Below, one piece after another: positions 44,368 through 53,945 of a stretch of DNA of 64,000 bases (the first letter of the stretch is position 1; the number at the start of each line of letters is the position of its first letter). This stretch comes from Bacteroidota bacterium (lineage in GTDB: Bacteria; Bacteroidota; Bacteroidia; Flavobacteriales; Weeksellaceae). The stretch lies in NCBI GenBank assembly GCA_023458535.1, contig JAEWYW010000046.1, positions 1 to 64,000 of the forward strand. Direction: 5' to 3'. The translations under genes were made by a program, and so were the position numbers. The notes beneath the pieces were generated by a model, which was not told the DNA's origin, searched no databases, and saw nothing but the letters and a program-made list of their open reading frames with translations.

Positions 44368-45762
44368 ATGGATACAGTACAAAAGAAAGGACATCCACCA
44401 GGCTTGTACCTTCTGTTCTTCACCGAAATGTGGGAGCGTTTTTCTTATTACGGAATGCGCGCCATTCTAATTCTTTATCTTACCAAAAAACTAGTTGAAG
44501 GAGGTTTAGGAATGGATGAGCAAAATGCTACTTTGCTTTACGGATATTTCACTGGTTTAGTTTACTTCACACCCCTAATCGGTGGCTGGTTGGCTGATAA
44601 ATTCTTAGGGAAAAGATTAGCGATTACCATAGGTGGTATTACGATGATGATCGGTCAGTTTGTACTTTTCGGAATGAATAATATGACAGGATTGTATCTG
44701 GGTCTTTTTTTACTCATTATAGGTAACGGATTCTTTAAACCAAACATCTCAACGTTGGTAGGAGGTTTATATGCCGATGGTGATGACCGTAGAGATTCTG
44801 CATTCTCCATTTTCTACATGGGTATTAATTTGGGAGCTCTTATTGCACCATTCATTGTGGGTTACTTTACAGATAACTTATTTGCAACAACAAACAGCGA
44901 TGGTACTATTTCTTACGGGTACCGATACGGTTTCCTTGCAGCCGGTATAGGAATGCTATTAGGACAGTTGGTATTTAACGTTTTTGGACAGAAATATTTA
45001 GGTGATTTAGGAAAAAAACCTGTGGGTGCTATTGACCAAAATTCTAACACCGAAGAACATTTACATTCTGTGAATCCTGTTACAGGTGAAGTTTTAACAA
45101 AGCCTCAGGAAAAACAAAGAATTTCGGTAATCTTTATTTTATTCTTATTTGCTGTATTCTTTTGGGCAGGATTTGAACAAGCAGGCTCATCTCTATCGTT
45201 GTACACAGACAAATTTATTAACAGAACGGTTTTCGGATTTGAAATTCCAACTTCTTGGTTCCAATCTGTTAATCCTATATTTATTGTAACATTAGCACCT
45301 CTATTTGCGATCTTCTGGAGCTCTAAATTAGGTAAAAAACTTTCCACACCTGTAAAAATGGGTGTTGGTATGATTATTTTAGGTATCGGTTTCTGGTTTA
45401 TGCTTGGTGCCGTTGCAGAACGTAATGCTCAAGGTGATATTGCCGATATCGCTAACAAAGCAGGTATGATGTGGCTAATTATGACATATTTATTGCATAC
45501 AATAGGTGAATTATGTTTATCTCCTGTTGGTTTATCCGTTGTGACAAAACTTTCACCACCAAAACTTGCTTCCATTTTGATGGCTGTATGGATGTTATCA
45601 TCCTCAGTGGCTAACTTTATAGGTGGATTTGTTGCTTCTGTAGTTGAAACTTTAGGCGCAGGCGAAGTATTTACTTATATTTCAGGATTCGTTATCGCTT
45701 GTGGATTATTGCTTTTACTTCTAAGCAAATACATCAGCAGAATGATGCATGGTGTAAAATAA
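44368..45762 (+). CDS. POT family proton-coupled peptide transporter (third of four)
   Basis: A 464-residue inner-membrane transporter for di- and tripeptides. Motifs: FFTEMWERFSYYGMRAILILYL (ExxER), GNGFFKPNISTLVGGLY, FYMGINLGALIAPFIVGY, and HTIGELCLSPVGLSVVTKLSP near the C-terminus. A short hydrophilic loop (GAIDQNSNTEEHLHS) lies between the two halves. It has its own promoter and terminator, so it is regulated separately from its paralogs. The substrate is inferred from the family. Confidence 0.93.
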   Translation: MDTVQKKGHPPGLYLLFFTEMWERFSYYGMRAILILYLTKKLVEGGLGMDEQNATLLYGYFTGLVYFTPLIGGWLADKFLGKRLAITIGGITMMIGQFVLFGMNNMTGLYLGLFLLIIGNGFFKPNISTLVGGLYADGDDRRDSAFSIFYMGINLGALIAPFIVGYFTDNLFATTNSDGTISYGYRYGFLAAGIGMLLGQLVFNVFGQKYLGDLGKKPVGAIDQNSNTEEHLHSVNPVTGEVLTKPQEKQRISVIFILFLFAVFFWAGFEQAGSSLSLYTDKFINRTVFGFEIPTSWFQSVNPIFIVTLAPLFAIFWSSKLGKKLSTPVKMGVGMIILGIGFWFMLGAVAERNAQGDIADIANKAGMMWLIMTYLLHTIGELCLSPVGLSVVTKLSPPKLASILMAVWMLSSSVANFIGGFVASVVETLGAGEVFTYISGFVIACGLLLLLLSKYISRMMHGVK

Positions 45763-45790
45763 CAACACCTCTGCTATATATTAAAAAAAT

Positions 45791-45821
45791 AAAAACCTCT
45801 GAAATTTCAGAGGTTTTTTTT
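45791..45821 (+). terminator. Terminator after the third POT gene
   Basis: A 28-bp perfect palindrome (AAAAACCTCTGAAA and its complement, no unpaired centre) running into a T tract. Confidence 0.8.
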
Positions 45822-45845
45822 ATACATTAGCACGTTGTTTCCTTA

Positions 45846-47366
45846 ATGATTCAGCCTCATACTATGTACACATTAGAACAAATTCAGGATTTTAAGGGTA
45901 AATATCCTAAACAAATTTGGTCACTTTTCTTTTCAGAAATGTGGGAACGCTTCTGCTTTTACGGAATGCGCGGAATGCTTACATTCTTCATGGTTTACCA
46001 ACTGGGGATGGCGAAAGACGAAGCCAACCTGCAATACGGCGCCACCCAAGCCTGGGTATATGCCTTTACTTTTATTGGAGGTTTGTTTGCAGATAAAATT
46101 TTAGGCTTCAGAAGGTCGCTGTTTTGGGGAGGTATTTTAATGATCATCGGAAGTTTAATTCTCATGGTAGATCCTCATCAGTATTTCTTTACAGGAATTG
46201 CCTTCTTGATTATTGGAACGGGCTTTTTCAAACCCAATATTTCTTCAATGGTCGGACAGCTGTACAAGAAAGATGACCACCGCAGGGATGCAGGGTTTTC
46301 ACTTTTTTATTCGGGAATCAACTTGGGTGCATTTTTAGGAGGTATTTTGATGATTGGGATCGGTAAAGGTGAAATTTTATCGGGTACAATTCCTGAAGAC
46401 ATGCGTTGGAATGTAGCCTTTGCACTGGTTGCCATAGTAATGTGCATTTCTCTAGTAACTTTCGTTTTTACGCATAAAGGACTTGGTCCTATCGGAGATT
46501 CCCCAATAGATTTCAATCATTTTAAAGGGAAAAGATGGTATCAGTATGCGGTATATGCAGGCGCACTTGCGGCCATACCTCTAATTATCGTTATGGTTTC
46601 CAATACGCAATACACAGATTATTTCATGTACTTTATTGGACCCTTCAGTTTAGTTTATCTCGGGTACGAAATGAGTAAACTCACCAAATCTGAAAATTAT
46701 AAGCTGATTGCTGCATTAATATTTATTGTATTTTCCGTAGTTTTCTGGGCGATTTTCGAGCAGGCTGGAGGTTCTTTGAGTTTGTATGCTGCGGAACATT
46801 TAAATAAAGAATTATTAGGCATCAATGGTATTGATCCCAATATGGTGAATAATTCTGCAAATTCACTGTTTATAATACTTTTTGCACCATTAGCAGGACT
46901 GCTGTGGTTGTGGTTGCATAAAAAGAAGATGGAACCCAATGGCATTATTAAATTTGGAATTGGATTTTTACTTTTAGGAGCTGGTTTTTACGTTTTCTAC
47001 AGTGGACAGTTCTTTTCTCCAACAGCGGGCATCGCGTCACTGAACATTTTCACGTTGGGATATTTTGTAGTGACGTTTGGTGAATTGGCATTATCACCTA
47101 TAGGATTATCATTAATGACGAAACTGGCGACCCATAAATTGCAAGGTTTCATGATGGGAATGTGGTTTTTAGCTTCCGCTTATGGGCAATACGTTGCAGG
47201 TTTGTTTGGGGCTGCCATTTCTCCCAGTGAAACGGCTTCAGCAGCAGAAAAACTTGCAGTATACTCCGAAGGTTATAAGGATTTTGCCCTGTATGCAGTA
47301 ATTGCAGGAGTGGTATTAATTTTGATATCTCCTCTTGTTAAAAAATTAATGCAAGAAGTAAGATAA
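45846..47366 (+). CDS. POT family proton-coupled peptide transporter (fourth of four)
   Basis: A 506-residue POT transporter. The N-terminal motif reads FFSEMWERFCFYGMRGML (ExxER kept), followed by GTGFFKPNISSMVGQLY, FYSGINLGAFLGGIL and FGELALSPIGLSLMTKLA. Compared with the other copies, the PTR2 signature has Ser instead of Met (FYSG) and a longer C-terminal region (ASAAEKLAVYSEGYKDF). MIQPHT before MYTLEQIQDF may or may not be translated; ATG at 45846 was chosen. A thioredoxin-like gene starts 5 nt after the stop and is probably in the same transcript. Confidence 0.92.
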   Translation: MIQPHTMYTLEQIQDFKGKYPKQIWSLFFSEMWERFCFYGMRGMLTFFMVYQLGMAKDEANLQYGATQAWVYAFTFIGGLFADKILGFRRSLFWGGILMIIGSLILMVDPHQYFFTGIAFLIIGTGFFKPNISSMVGQLYKKDDHRRDAGFSLFYSGINLGAFLGGILMIGIGKGEILSGTIPEDMRWNVAFALVAIVMCISLVTFVFTHKGLGPIGDSPIDFNHFKGKRWYQYAVYAGALAAIPLIIVMVSNTQYTDYFMYFIGPFSLVYLGYEMSKLTKSENYKLIAALIFIVFSVVFWAIFEQAGGSLSLYAAEHLNKELLGINGIDPNMVNNSANSLFIILFAPLAGLLWLWLHKKKMEPNGIIKFGIGFLLLGAGFYVFYSGQFFSPTAGIASLNIFTLGYFVVTFGELALSPIGLSLMTKLATHKLQGFMMGMWFLASAYGQYVAGLFGAAISPSETASAAEKLAVYSEGYKDFALYAVIAGVVLILISPLVKKLMQEVR

Positions 47367-47371
47367 TTTTC

Positions 47372-47905
47372 ATGAAAAAAATATTTGCCCTAATTCTAGT
47401 TATCATTTCCAGCTTTGTCTTTTCCCAAGTGAAATGGATGACTATCGACGAGGCTCTGAAAGCACAACAGACTACCCCCAAAAAAATCATCATCGATTTT
47501 TATGCGGATTGGTGTGCACCGTGTAAAACCATGGAGAAAAACACCTATAATCATCCAATAATTTCGGAAATTTTAAACAGAGATTATTATCCCGTAAAAT
47601 TCAACGCCGAGCAAAAAGAAGATGTTGAAATTTATGGAAGGAAATTCTCTAATCCCAATACTCCGCAGCGCAAAGGGAGAAATTCACTCCACGAGTTTAC
47701 ACAGTTTATGAATGTAGCTGCTGTACCCAGTGTGGTTTTTTTGGATGAGAGAGGTGGTCCCATTACGATTTTGCAGGGCGAACTTTCAGCTAAAGAAATT
47801 GAACCTTACCTTTCTATGTTTTACAACGACCATTATAAAAAAATAAAAACTCGTAAAGAATGGGAGGATTTCCAGAAGAAATTCAAATCAAATATCAAAA
47901 ATTAA
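47372..47905 (+). CDS. Exported thioredoxin-like protein
   Basis: A 177-residue protein with a signal peptide (MKKIFALILVIISSFVFSQ) and a thioredoxin fold with active site FYADWCAPCKTM and the cis-Pro loop AAVPSVVFLD. This resembles the DsbD-gamma/thioredoxin_7 type and suggests a periplasmic thiol reductase or oxidase. An insertion between the active site and cis-Pro (EIYGRKFSNPNTPQRKGRN) is typical of this group in flavobacteria. It is 5 nt after the fourth POT gene. Confidence 0.9.
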   Translation: MKKIFALILVIISSFVFSQVKWMTIDEALKAQQTTPKKIIIDFYADWCAPCKTMEKNTYNHPIISEILNRDYYPVKFNAEQKEDVEIYGRKFSNPNTPQRKGRNSLHEFTQFMNVAAVPSVVFLDERGGPITILQGELSAKEIEPYLSMFYNDHYKKIKTRKEWEDFQKKFKSNIKN

Positions 47906-47956
47906 AATATAAAAGCTTTCATTATTTTGAGAGCTTTTTTTAGCGATTGTACTCGA

Positions 47957-48412
47957 ATGGAAATCATTAAAGCAGAAAATAGTGATCATCTTGTCCTCAG
48001 CGAAATTGCATTTCTGGGTAAATCATTTTGGTGTTATTCTCCAAAACAGTTGGAACTTTGGAGGGAGCAGTTAACGATTACTGAAAAATATATTGAAGAA
48101 CATCAGGTTTTTAAACTAATGCACGCGAAAAACATTGTCGGTTTTTTCTCTATCGTATTGCACGAAAATAATGTTGCAGAAATTGATTACTTGTTTATGT
48201 ATCCAAAATATATAGGTTTCGGTTACGGTAAAATGCTTATTGAAGCTTGCATTCAGAAATCTATGGAACTAAATGCAACAAAAATCATTGTGGACGTAGA
48301 TCCTCATGCAGAGTCCTTCTACAAATACTTTGGTTTTAATACCTACAATCTACTTGAATCTTCCATTAAGAATAGATTTCTTCCTCAAATGGAACTTTAC
48401 ATCAAGGAATAA
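47957..48412 (+). CDS. GNAT family N-acetyltransferase
   Basis: A 151-residue acetyltransferase. The acetyl-CoA site is seen in YLFMYPKYIGFGYGKMLIEACI, followed by IIVDVDPHAESFYKYFGF. The frame is open from a TTG at 47927, but ATG 47957 (MEIIKAENSDHLVLSEIA) starts the conserved fold. The acceptor substrate is unknown. It is followed 15 nt later by recG. Confidence 0.87.
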   Translation: MEIIKAENSDHLVLSEIAFLGKSFWCYSPKQLELWREQLTITEKYIEEHQVFKLMHAKNIVGFFSIVLHENNVAEIDYLFMYPKYIGFGYGKMLIEACIQKSMELNATKIIVDVDPHAESFYKYFGFNTYNLLESSIKNRFLPQMELYIKE

Positions 48413-48427
48413 CAGAAATTTATTCAT

Positions 48428-50566
48428 TTGCAAATCAGCGTAAATTTCCCGAAATTTAACGTTTCATTTATCCCTAAAATTTTGCAGCTCGATACTCCAA
48501 TAGAATTTATAAAAGGTATTGGCCCCGACAGATCAAAACTGATTAAAAATGTACTGGGCATCTCCAATGTGGAAGATTTTCTCACCTTCTACCCTATCCG
48601 TTATTTGGATAAAAGCAAGGTGTACAAAGTCTCGCAACTGCAGGAAAGCAATACTGAGATTCAGCTTAAGGGAAAAATTACTTCGGTAAGCGAAATACAA
48701 ACGGGTAAAGTTAAAATACTTTCAGCAAAGTTTCAGGACGAAACGGGAAGCATGGATTTGGTTTGGTTCCAGTACAGCAAATGGATGAAAGAGCAACTTC
48801 CCATTAACAGGGAAATTTATATTTTCGGAAAAATCAATGTCTTTAAGAATCAGTTTTCAATGCCACATCCCGAAATAGAACTGGAGGAGAAAAAAGAAAC
48901 TGATAACCGACTGCAGCCTATTTATCCAAGTTCTGAAAAATTAACCAAGAGAGGTCTTCACCAAAAGTTTTTTCAGAATATTATAAAAAATATCTGTGCA
49001 GAAATTCCCAATCTTATACACGAAAATCTACCCGATTATCTTCAAAAATCTTTACGGTTAACCAGTCGACAACAAGCTTACTTGAATGTGCATTTTCCTA
49101 AAAATGCTCAAGAATTTGAGGAAGCCAACCGCCGATTAAAATTTGAAGAAGCTTTCTTTTTTCAGTTGGGATATGGTCTTAAAAAACGTTTCCAGAAAAC
49201 ACAATCCATCGGAAATCCGTTTCCTATTGTTGGTGATTATTTCAATCAGTTTTACAATAATGAACTTCCTTTTGAGCTTACCAATGCACAGAAAAAGGTT
49301 TTGAAGGAAATTCGAATGGATCTGAAGAAATCCACACAAATGAACCGACTTTTACAGGGAGATGTAGGTTCGGGAAAAACAATGGTGGCATTGCTGTCGA
49401 TGCTTTTGGCGATGGATAATGGTTTCCAATCGTGTTTGATGGCTCCGACAGAAATTTTAGCACAGCAACATTACAATTCTATTAAAGATCTGCTTGTCCA
49501 TTCCGACATCAATGTAAAATTGCTTACAGGTTCTACAAAAACATCTGAGCGAAAAATAATTCATGAAGAACTGCTAAATGGTTCACTCTCCATTTTAGTG
49601 GGCACCCATGCACTTTTGGAGGATATTGTTAAGTTTAAAAATTTGGGATTGGCGATTATTGACGAACAGCATCGATTTGGAGTAGCCCAACGTGCTAAAC
49701 TCTGGGCTAAAAATGCCGTTCCTCCCCATATTCTTATAATGACAGCCACTCCCATTCCACGGACTTTGGCAATGAGTTTTTATTCTGATCTTGATGTGTC
49801 TGTGATTGATGAAATGCCTATTGGCAGAAAACCTATTGTTACGGCACATCGAAAAGAAAAAGACCGCACCTATGTTTATAATTTTTGTAGGGAAGAAATT
49901 GAAAAAGGCCGTCAAATCTACTTTGTTTATCCCCTCATTGAAGAATCTGAAGCCTTAGATTATAAAAATTTAATGGAAGGTTTAGAGCACGTGATGAACT
50001 ATTTTAAGGACTACAACGTATCCATGCTTCACGGAAAGATGAAACCCGCAGAAAAAGAGGCTGCCATGGAGTATTTCGCCTCAGGAAAAGCTCAGTTGAT
50101 GGTGGCAACAACCGTTATTGAAGTGGGTGTTAACGTCCCTAATGCTTCTGTAATGGTGATTGAAAGTGCAGAAAGATTTGGCTTATCTCAACTTCATCAA
50201 TTGCGGGGACGGGTTGGTAGAGGTGCTGAACAGAGTTACTGCATTTTGATGACCTCAGATAAACTCTCTGCGGACAGCAGAACACGTATAAAAACAATGG
50301 TACAGACCAATGACGGTTTTAAAATTTCCGAAGTGGATATGCAATTGCGCGGTCCTGGAGACATTTTGGGAACGCAGCAGAGTGGTGTTGTTGATTTTAA
50401 AAGATTAGATCTTGCTACCGATTCTGAAATCATCAAGACATCAAAAAATATTGTTGAAAAGATTATTGAGAAAGATCCACTCTTAACCCGTCAGGAACAT
50501 AAAATAATGAAAGACTACTACATTAAAAACTACAAAGGAAAAAACAAGTGGAGTAAAATTTCGTAA
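48428..50566 (+). CDS. recG: ATP-dependent DNA helicase RecG, TTG start
   Basis: RecG reverses stalled replication forks and processes recombination intermediates. The protein (712 residues from the first start) has the N-terminal wedge/OB domain (FIKGIGPDRSKLIKNVLGI, KGKITSVSEIQTGKVKILSAKF), helicase motifs GDVGSGKTMVALL, DEQHRFGV, TATPIPRTLAM, and the C-terminal FGLSQLHQLRGRVGRGAEQSYCILM. No ATG occurs before the wedge domain. The start is TTG, either 48428 or 48482; the latter (MQLDTPIEFIKG) gives an N-terminus closer to usual RecG length. All catalytic motifs appear intact. Confidence 0.96.
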   Translation: MQISVNFPKFNVSFIPKILQLDTPIEFIKGIGPDRSKLIKNVLGISNVEDFLTFYPIRYLDKSKVYKVSQLQESNTEIQLKGKITSVSEIQTGKVKILSAKFQDETGSMDLVWFQYSKWMKEQLPINREIYIFGKINVFKNQFSMPHPEIELEEKKETDNRLQPIYPSSEKLTKRGLHQKFFQNIIKNICAEIPNLIHENLPDYLQKSLRLTSRQQAYLNVHFPKNAQEFEEANRRLKFEEAFFFQLGYGLKKRFQKTQSIGNPFPIVGDYFNQFYNNELPFELTNAQKKVLKEIRMDLKKSTQMNRLLQGDVGSGKTMVALLSMLLAMDNGFQSCLMAPTEILAQQHYNSIKDLLVHSDINVKLLTGSTKTSERKIIHEELLNGSLSILVGTHALLEDIVKFKNLGLAIIDEQHRFGVAQRAKLWAKNAVPPHILIMTATPIPRTLAMSFYSDLDVSVIDEMPIGRKPIVTAHRKEKDRTYVYNFCREEIEKGRQIYFVYPLIEESEALDYKNLMEGLEHVMNYFKDYNVSMLHGKMKPAEKEAAMEYFASGKAQLMVATTVIEVGVNVPNASVMVIESAERFGLSQLHQLRGRVGRGAEQSYCILMTSDKLSADSRTRIKTMVQTNDGFKISEVDMQLRGPGDILGTQQSGVVDFKRLDLATDSEIIKTSKNIVEKIIEKDPLLTRQEHKIMKDYYIKNYKGKNKWSKIS

Positions 50567-50625
50567 AATTTTTTCGAATTATGATATCAAAAAAGATAGA
50601 AATTCTAACGACAATACATTACAAT

Positions 50626-51123
50626 TTATAATGTAAACTCCATTAAATAATCATCCATCACATATCCGTTTCCGATATCAAAGACGCCTTCGTCGTATAC
50701 TTTAAAACCTTGAGACTCGTAAAATTGTCGTGCAGAATTTTCCTTATTCACGTTTAAGATGATTCTTTTATCTCCTGCCTCCTCTATTTGTTGTTTCAGA
50801 AACTGTAAAGCCATTTTTCCAAAACCCTTCCCTTTACTCTCTGGTGTTAAATAAATCCTATGGAGCTTGGTGGTTTCATCTTCATAATGATTTTCAAATC
50901 CTACAAAACCCTCTGCACTGTTGCTTATTTCATCAATTATCAAAAAATAATGATAATTGGGATTTTTTAAATGTGCAGCAATTTCATTATAAGAATACAT
51001 GTTTTCTAACATATAATCCATTTGGGCTTGGGAGAGAATATCATGATAGGCTGCTTCCCAGGATTTTCGGGCGATTTCCTGAATTAATGAAATGTCGTTA
51101 TAATCTGCTTTTTGTAAAATCAT
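50626..51123 (-). CDS. GNAT family N-acetyltransferase
   Basis: A 165-residue acetyltransferase: MILQKADYNDISLIQEIARKSWEAAY at the start, the CoA-binding YLTPESKGKGFGKMALQFL, and IILNVNKENSARQFYESQGFKVYDEG. The frame extends to a TTG at 51153, but ATG 51123 is the natural start. It is convergent with recG and divergent from nothing nearby; dapA lies upstream on the same strand. Acceptor unknown; relatives include RimI-like and spermidine-type enzymes. Confidence 0.87.
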   Translation of the reverse strand: MILQKADYNDISLIQEIARKSWEAAYHDILSQAQMDYMLENMYSYNEIAAHLKNPNYHYFLIIDEISNSAEGFVGFENHYEDETTKLHRIYLTPESKGKGFGKMALQFLKQQIEEAGDKRIILNVNKENSARQFYESQGFKVYDEGVFDIGNGYVMDDYLMEFTL

Positions 51124-51192
51124 ATACCAAATGTATAAAAAAATGCCATCCAAAAGAATGACATTGTATGCTTTAAATATCTAAAAGAGATA

Positions 51193-52065
51193 CTATATTC
51201 TTTTCATTTCTTCCTTAATTTTACCATGTAAACCTTCTGAAGCCTTTATCAGTGGTAAGCGAAGGTAGTTTTTCACAATGCCCATTTCAGCGAGAACAGC
51301 CTTTACACCACACGGATTTCCTTCGGCAAAAATTAAACGGGTAATCTCTACCAATTTATTATGAATTTCATAAGCTTCCTTTACTTTTCCATCAAACGCC
51401 AACTGTACCATTGTAGAAAATTCTTTAGGATAAGCCTGTCCAATCACTGAAATGACACCATTTCCACCTGCCAAAGTAACGGGAAGTGTATATTCATCAT
51501 CACCAGACATCAGCGAAAAACCCGCTGGCTTGAGTCTCAAAATATCAAAATATTGCAGAATGTTTGGTGCAGCTTCCTTTATCATAAATAGATTAGGAAA
51601 ATCTTTCGCTAGCCTAAGTGTGGTAGAAGCCTCTAAGTTCTGTCCAGTTCGAGAAGGAACGTTATAAATAATAATTTTCTTTCCAGTTTCAGCAATCATT
51701 TTATAATGCTGATATAAGCCTTCCTGATTGGGTTTATTGTAATATGGCGATACTGAAAGTACAGCTTCAAAAGCCGACAAATCGGTTTCCTCAATTTGTT
51801 TTTTAACTTCCATGGTGTTGTTGCCGCCAATGCCTAACACCAACGGTACACGTTCTGCATTTACTTTTACAACGTGGTCAACAACCTGTTTTTTTTCTTC
51901 TGAGGATAATGTTGCGGCTTCTGCAGTAGTTCCTAAAACAACCAGAAAACTTGTTCCATTATCAATGTTATAATTAATTAATTTTGTAAGACTATCGAAA
52001 TCTATTGATAAATCTTCATTGAAAGGAGTTACCAAAGCTACCCCTACGCCTTTTAAAATATTCAT
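51193..52065 (-). CDS. dapA: 4-hydroxy-tetrahydrodipicolinate synthase
   Basis: DapA condenses pyruvate with aspartate semialdehyde, the first committed step to lysine and diaminopimelate. A 290-residue TIM barrel of typical length, with GVGVALVTPFNEDLSIDFDSL, LGTTAEAATLSSEEK, the Tyr of IIYNVPSRTGQNL, and the Schiff-base Lys in FMIKEAAPN. The usual GTTGE motif reads GTTAE here, which I have seen in Bacteroidota versions (recollection). No operon partners in the pathway are present nearby. Confidence 0.96.
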   Translation of the reverse strand: MNILKGVGVALVTPFNEDLSIDFDSLTKLINYNIDNGTSFLVVLGTTAEAATLSSEEKKQVVDHVVKVNAERVPLVLGIGGNNTMEVKKQIEETDLSAFEAVLSVSPYYNKPNQEGLYQHYKMIAETGKKIIIYNVPSRTGQNLEASTTLRLAKDFPNLFMIKEAAPNILQYFDILRLKPAGFSLMSGDDEYTLPVTLAGGNGVISVIGQAYPKEFSTMVQLAFDGKVKEAYEIHNKLVEITRLIFAEGNPCGVKAVLAEMGIVKNYLRLPLIKASEGLHGKIKEEMKRI

Positions 52066-52197
52066 GTTTACAAAAAAATTATAGTGGTAAAGTTAGGATT
52101 TTTTACAAATTAATATTCAGTTAATGCTAAAATAATTTTAAAGCCCATTAAAGACAATCAAAGAATCAAAAATGAATCATCAAAAAAATAATTTCAT

Positions 52198-52205
52198 TAG
52201 ATTTG
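52198..52205 (+). promoter_or_regulatory. Putative -7 element of the 5'-nucleotidase gene pair
   Basis: TAGATTTG fits TAnnTTTG and ends 25 nt before the start at 52231. No -33 TTG at the usual spacing. Confidence 0.35.
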
Positions 52206-52230
52206 CTATTTAAAAGATTCAGAAAGAATA

Positions 52231-52974
52231 ATGAAGAAGAATTTCATCATTTTCGGCTTGGCGTTATTGAGTTTGGGTGCTTGTAAAAGTCATCTCAACA
52301 TTAGCAATGTACATACCGAGAAAAACATTTCCATCAATTCCACGCTTCAGGAAGATCCTAACATTAAAGCCGTGATCGCTCCTTATAAAAAAGAACTCGA
52401 TGGAAAAATGAATACTAAAATTTCTTATACAGCTATAGATTTAACCAAAACGGGTGATAATCCCAATTTGGGAAATTTATTAGCCGACTATACCTTCGAT
52501 GGAGCACAGGAGTGGGCGAAAAATAATAACATTCCGAATATTGATGCTGCCGTAATCAACATTGGTGGGATACGCTCAACAATTGGCGCAGGAGATATTT
52601 TAACAAAGCATGTTTTTGAAGTGATGCCTTTTGAAAACGAGATCGTTATTGTAAAACTCAAGGGAAGTGATCTGAAAGGATTATTTCAATATTACCTTGA
52701 CAATAAAACCAACAACCCTGTTTCTCACCTCACAATAGAAACCTCTGGAAATATTTTGAAAACAGAGCTCATCAACGGCAAACAGGTTGATCCCAACAAA
52801 GACTATTATATTGCAACATCTGATTATTTGGCTTTGGGAGGCGACAGAATGTATTTTTTCACCAAAGGACAAATGATTTCTACGAATATAAAAATGAGGG
52901 ATTTGTTTCTTCAAAAAATTAAAAATACTCCCGAAATAAAAGCACCAAACGATATTCGCCTTACTTTTAAATAA
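52231..52974 (+). CDS. 5'-nucleotidase C-terminal domain lipoprotein
   Basis: A 247-residue predicted lipoprotein with lipobox LSLGACKS. The rest is the 5'-nucleotidase C-terminal (substrate-binding) domain: NLGNLLADYTFDGAQEWAKNN, AAVINIGGIRSTIGAGDI, FEVMPFENEIVIVKLKGSDLKGLF and YYIATSDYLALGGDRMYFF. In UshA-type enzymes this domain binds the nucleotide and is fused behind the metallophosphatase domain. Here it is a separate gene placed before the metallophosphatase gene and overlapping it by one base (TAATG), so the two are almost certainly translated together. Confidence 0.9.
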   Translation: MKKNFIIFGLALLSLGACKSHLNISNVHTEKNISINSTLQEDPNIKAVIAPYKKELDGKMNTKISYTAIDLTKTGDNPNLGNLLADYTFDGAQEWAKNNNIPNIDAAVINIGGIRSTIGAGDILTKHVFEVMPFENEIVIVKLKGSDLKGLFQYYLDNKTNNPVSHLTIETSGNILKTELINGKQVDPNKDYYIATSDYLALGGDRMYFFTKGQMISTNIKMRDLFLQKIKNTPEIKAPNDIRLTFK

Positions 52975-53936
52975 TGCTGAAGAGAATGAACAGACAAGAA
53001 TTTTTAAAAAATATAGGAATGGGTTCTTTAGCAATGGCTTTAGCGCCCAATATGCTGATGGCGGAAACATTTCCATCCATTGGATTGCAATCAGACCAAA
53101 AACTTACTATTCTTCACACCAACGATCAGCACAGCAGAATAGAACCTTTTGATGCCAGTTACACCAAAAACCCCAATGAAGGTGGTTTTGCGAGGAGAGC
53201 AAGTTTGATTCAGCAGATAAGAAATAAAGAATCTAACGTATTGTTATTGGATTCTGGTGATGTTTTTCAGGGAACGCCCTATTTTAATTTTTTTGGAGGT
53301 GAACTGGAATTCAAATTAATGAGCATAATGGGCTATGAAGCCTCTACTTTCGGGAATCATGAATTTGATAACGGACTGGAAGGATTGGTAAAAGCATTGC
53401 CCAATGCAAAATTTCCTTTTCTTTGTTCTAATTATGATTTTAAAAATACTATTTTAGACGGAAGAACGGAAACTTACAAAATTTTTAATAAGAACGGAAT
53501 TAAAGTTGGTGTTTTCGGCCTGGGAGTTCAGCTTGAAGGTCTTGTAGGAAAGAAAAATTATGGTGAAACCGTGTATAATGATCCCGTGGAAATCGCACAA
53601 CATTACGGTGATTTTCTGAAAAAAGATAAAAAGTGTGATTTGGTTATTTGTCTGTCACACATCGGTTATGAATACAAAGATGAGCCACAAAAAATATCTG
53701 ATGTAAAATTGGTTCCACAAACTAGAAATATTGATCTTATTTTAGGTGGTCATACCCACACATTTCTGCCAGAACCTCAGAAGATGATCAACCAGGAAGG
53801 TAAAAATGTACTGGTAAACCAAGTAGGTTGGGCAGGTTTGCTTTTAGGAAGAATTGATTTCTTCTTTGATAAAAATAAAAATATTAAAAATATAGCTTGG
53901 CAAAACCAAGTGATTAATGATACCATAGCAGTTTAA
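52974..53936 (+). CDS. Metallophosphatase, 5'-nucleotidase/UshA N-terminal domain
   Basis: A 320-residue calcineurin-like phosphoesterase. Metal-binding motifs: LTILHTNDQHSRIEPF, LLDSGDVFQGT, FGNHEFDNG, CLSHIGYE and GGHTHTF. An export signal is present (MNRQEFLKNIGMGSLAMALAPNMLMA), with a single-Arg Tat-like start. It lacks the C-terminal substrate domain, which is encoded by the preceding, overlapping gene; together they make a two-part periplasmic nucleotidase (inference). A second ATG four codons in (MNRQEF) is an equally good start. Confidence 0.92.
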   Translation: MLKRMNRQEFLKNIGMGSLAMALAPNMLMAETFPSIGLQSDQKLTILHTNDQHSRIEPFDASYTKNPNEGGFARRASLIQQIRNKESNVLLLDSGDVFQGTPYFNFFGGELEFKLMSIMGYEASTFGNHEFDNGLEGLVKALPNAKFPFLCSNYDFKNTILDGRTETYKIFNKNGIKVGVFGLGVQLEGLVGKKNYGETVYNDPVEIAQHYGDFLKKDKKCDLVICLSHIGYEYKDEPQKISDVKLVPQTRNIDLILGGHTHTFLPEPQKMINQEGKNVLVNQVGWAGLLLGRIDFFFDKNKNIKNIAWQNQVINDTIAV

Positions 53937-53945
53937 AGTACGTAT

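Noticed and set aside
51124..51135. TACATTTG (minus strand) as promoter of the GNAT gene at 50626-51123
   Set aside because: It lies only 4 nt from the start codon, too close for the usual spacing.
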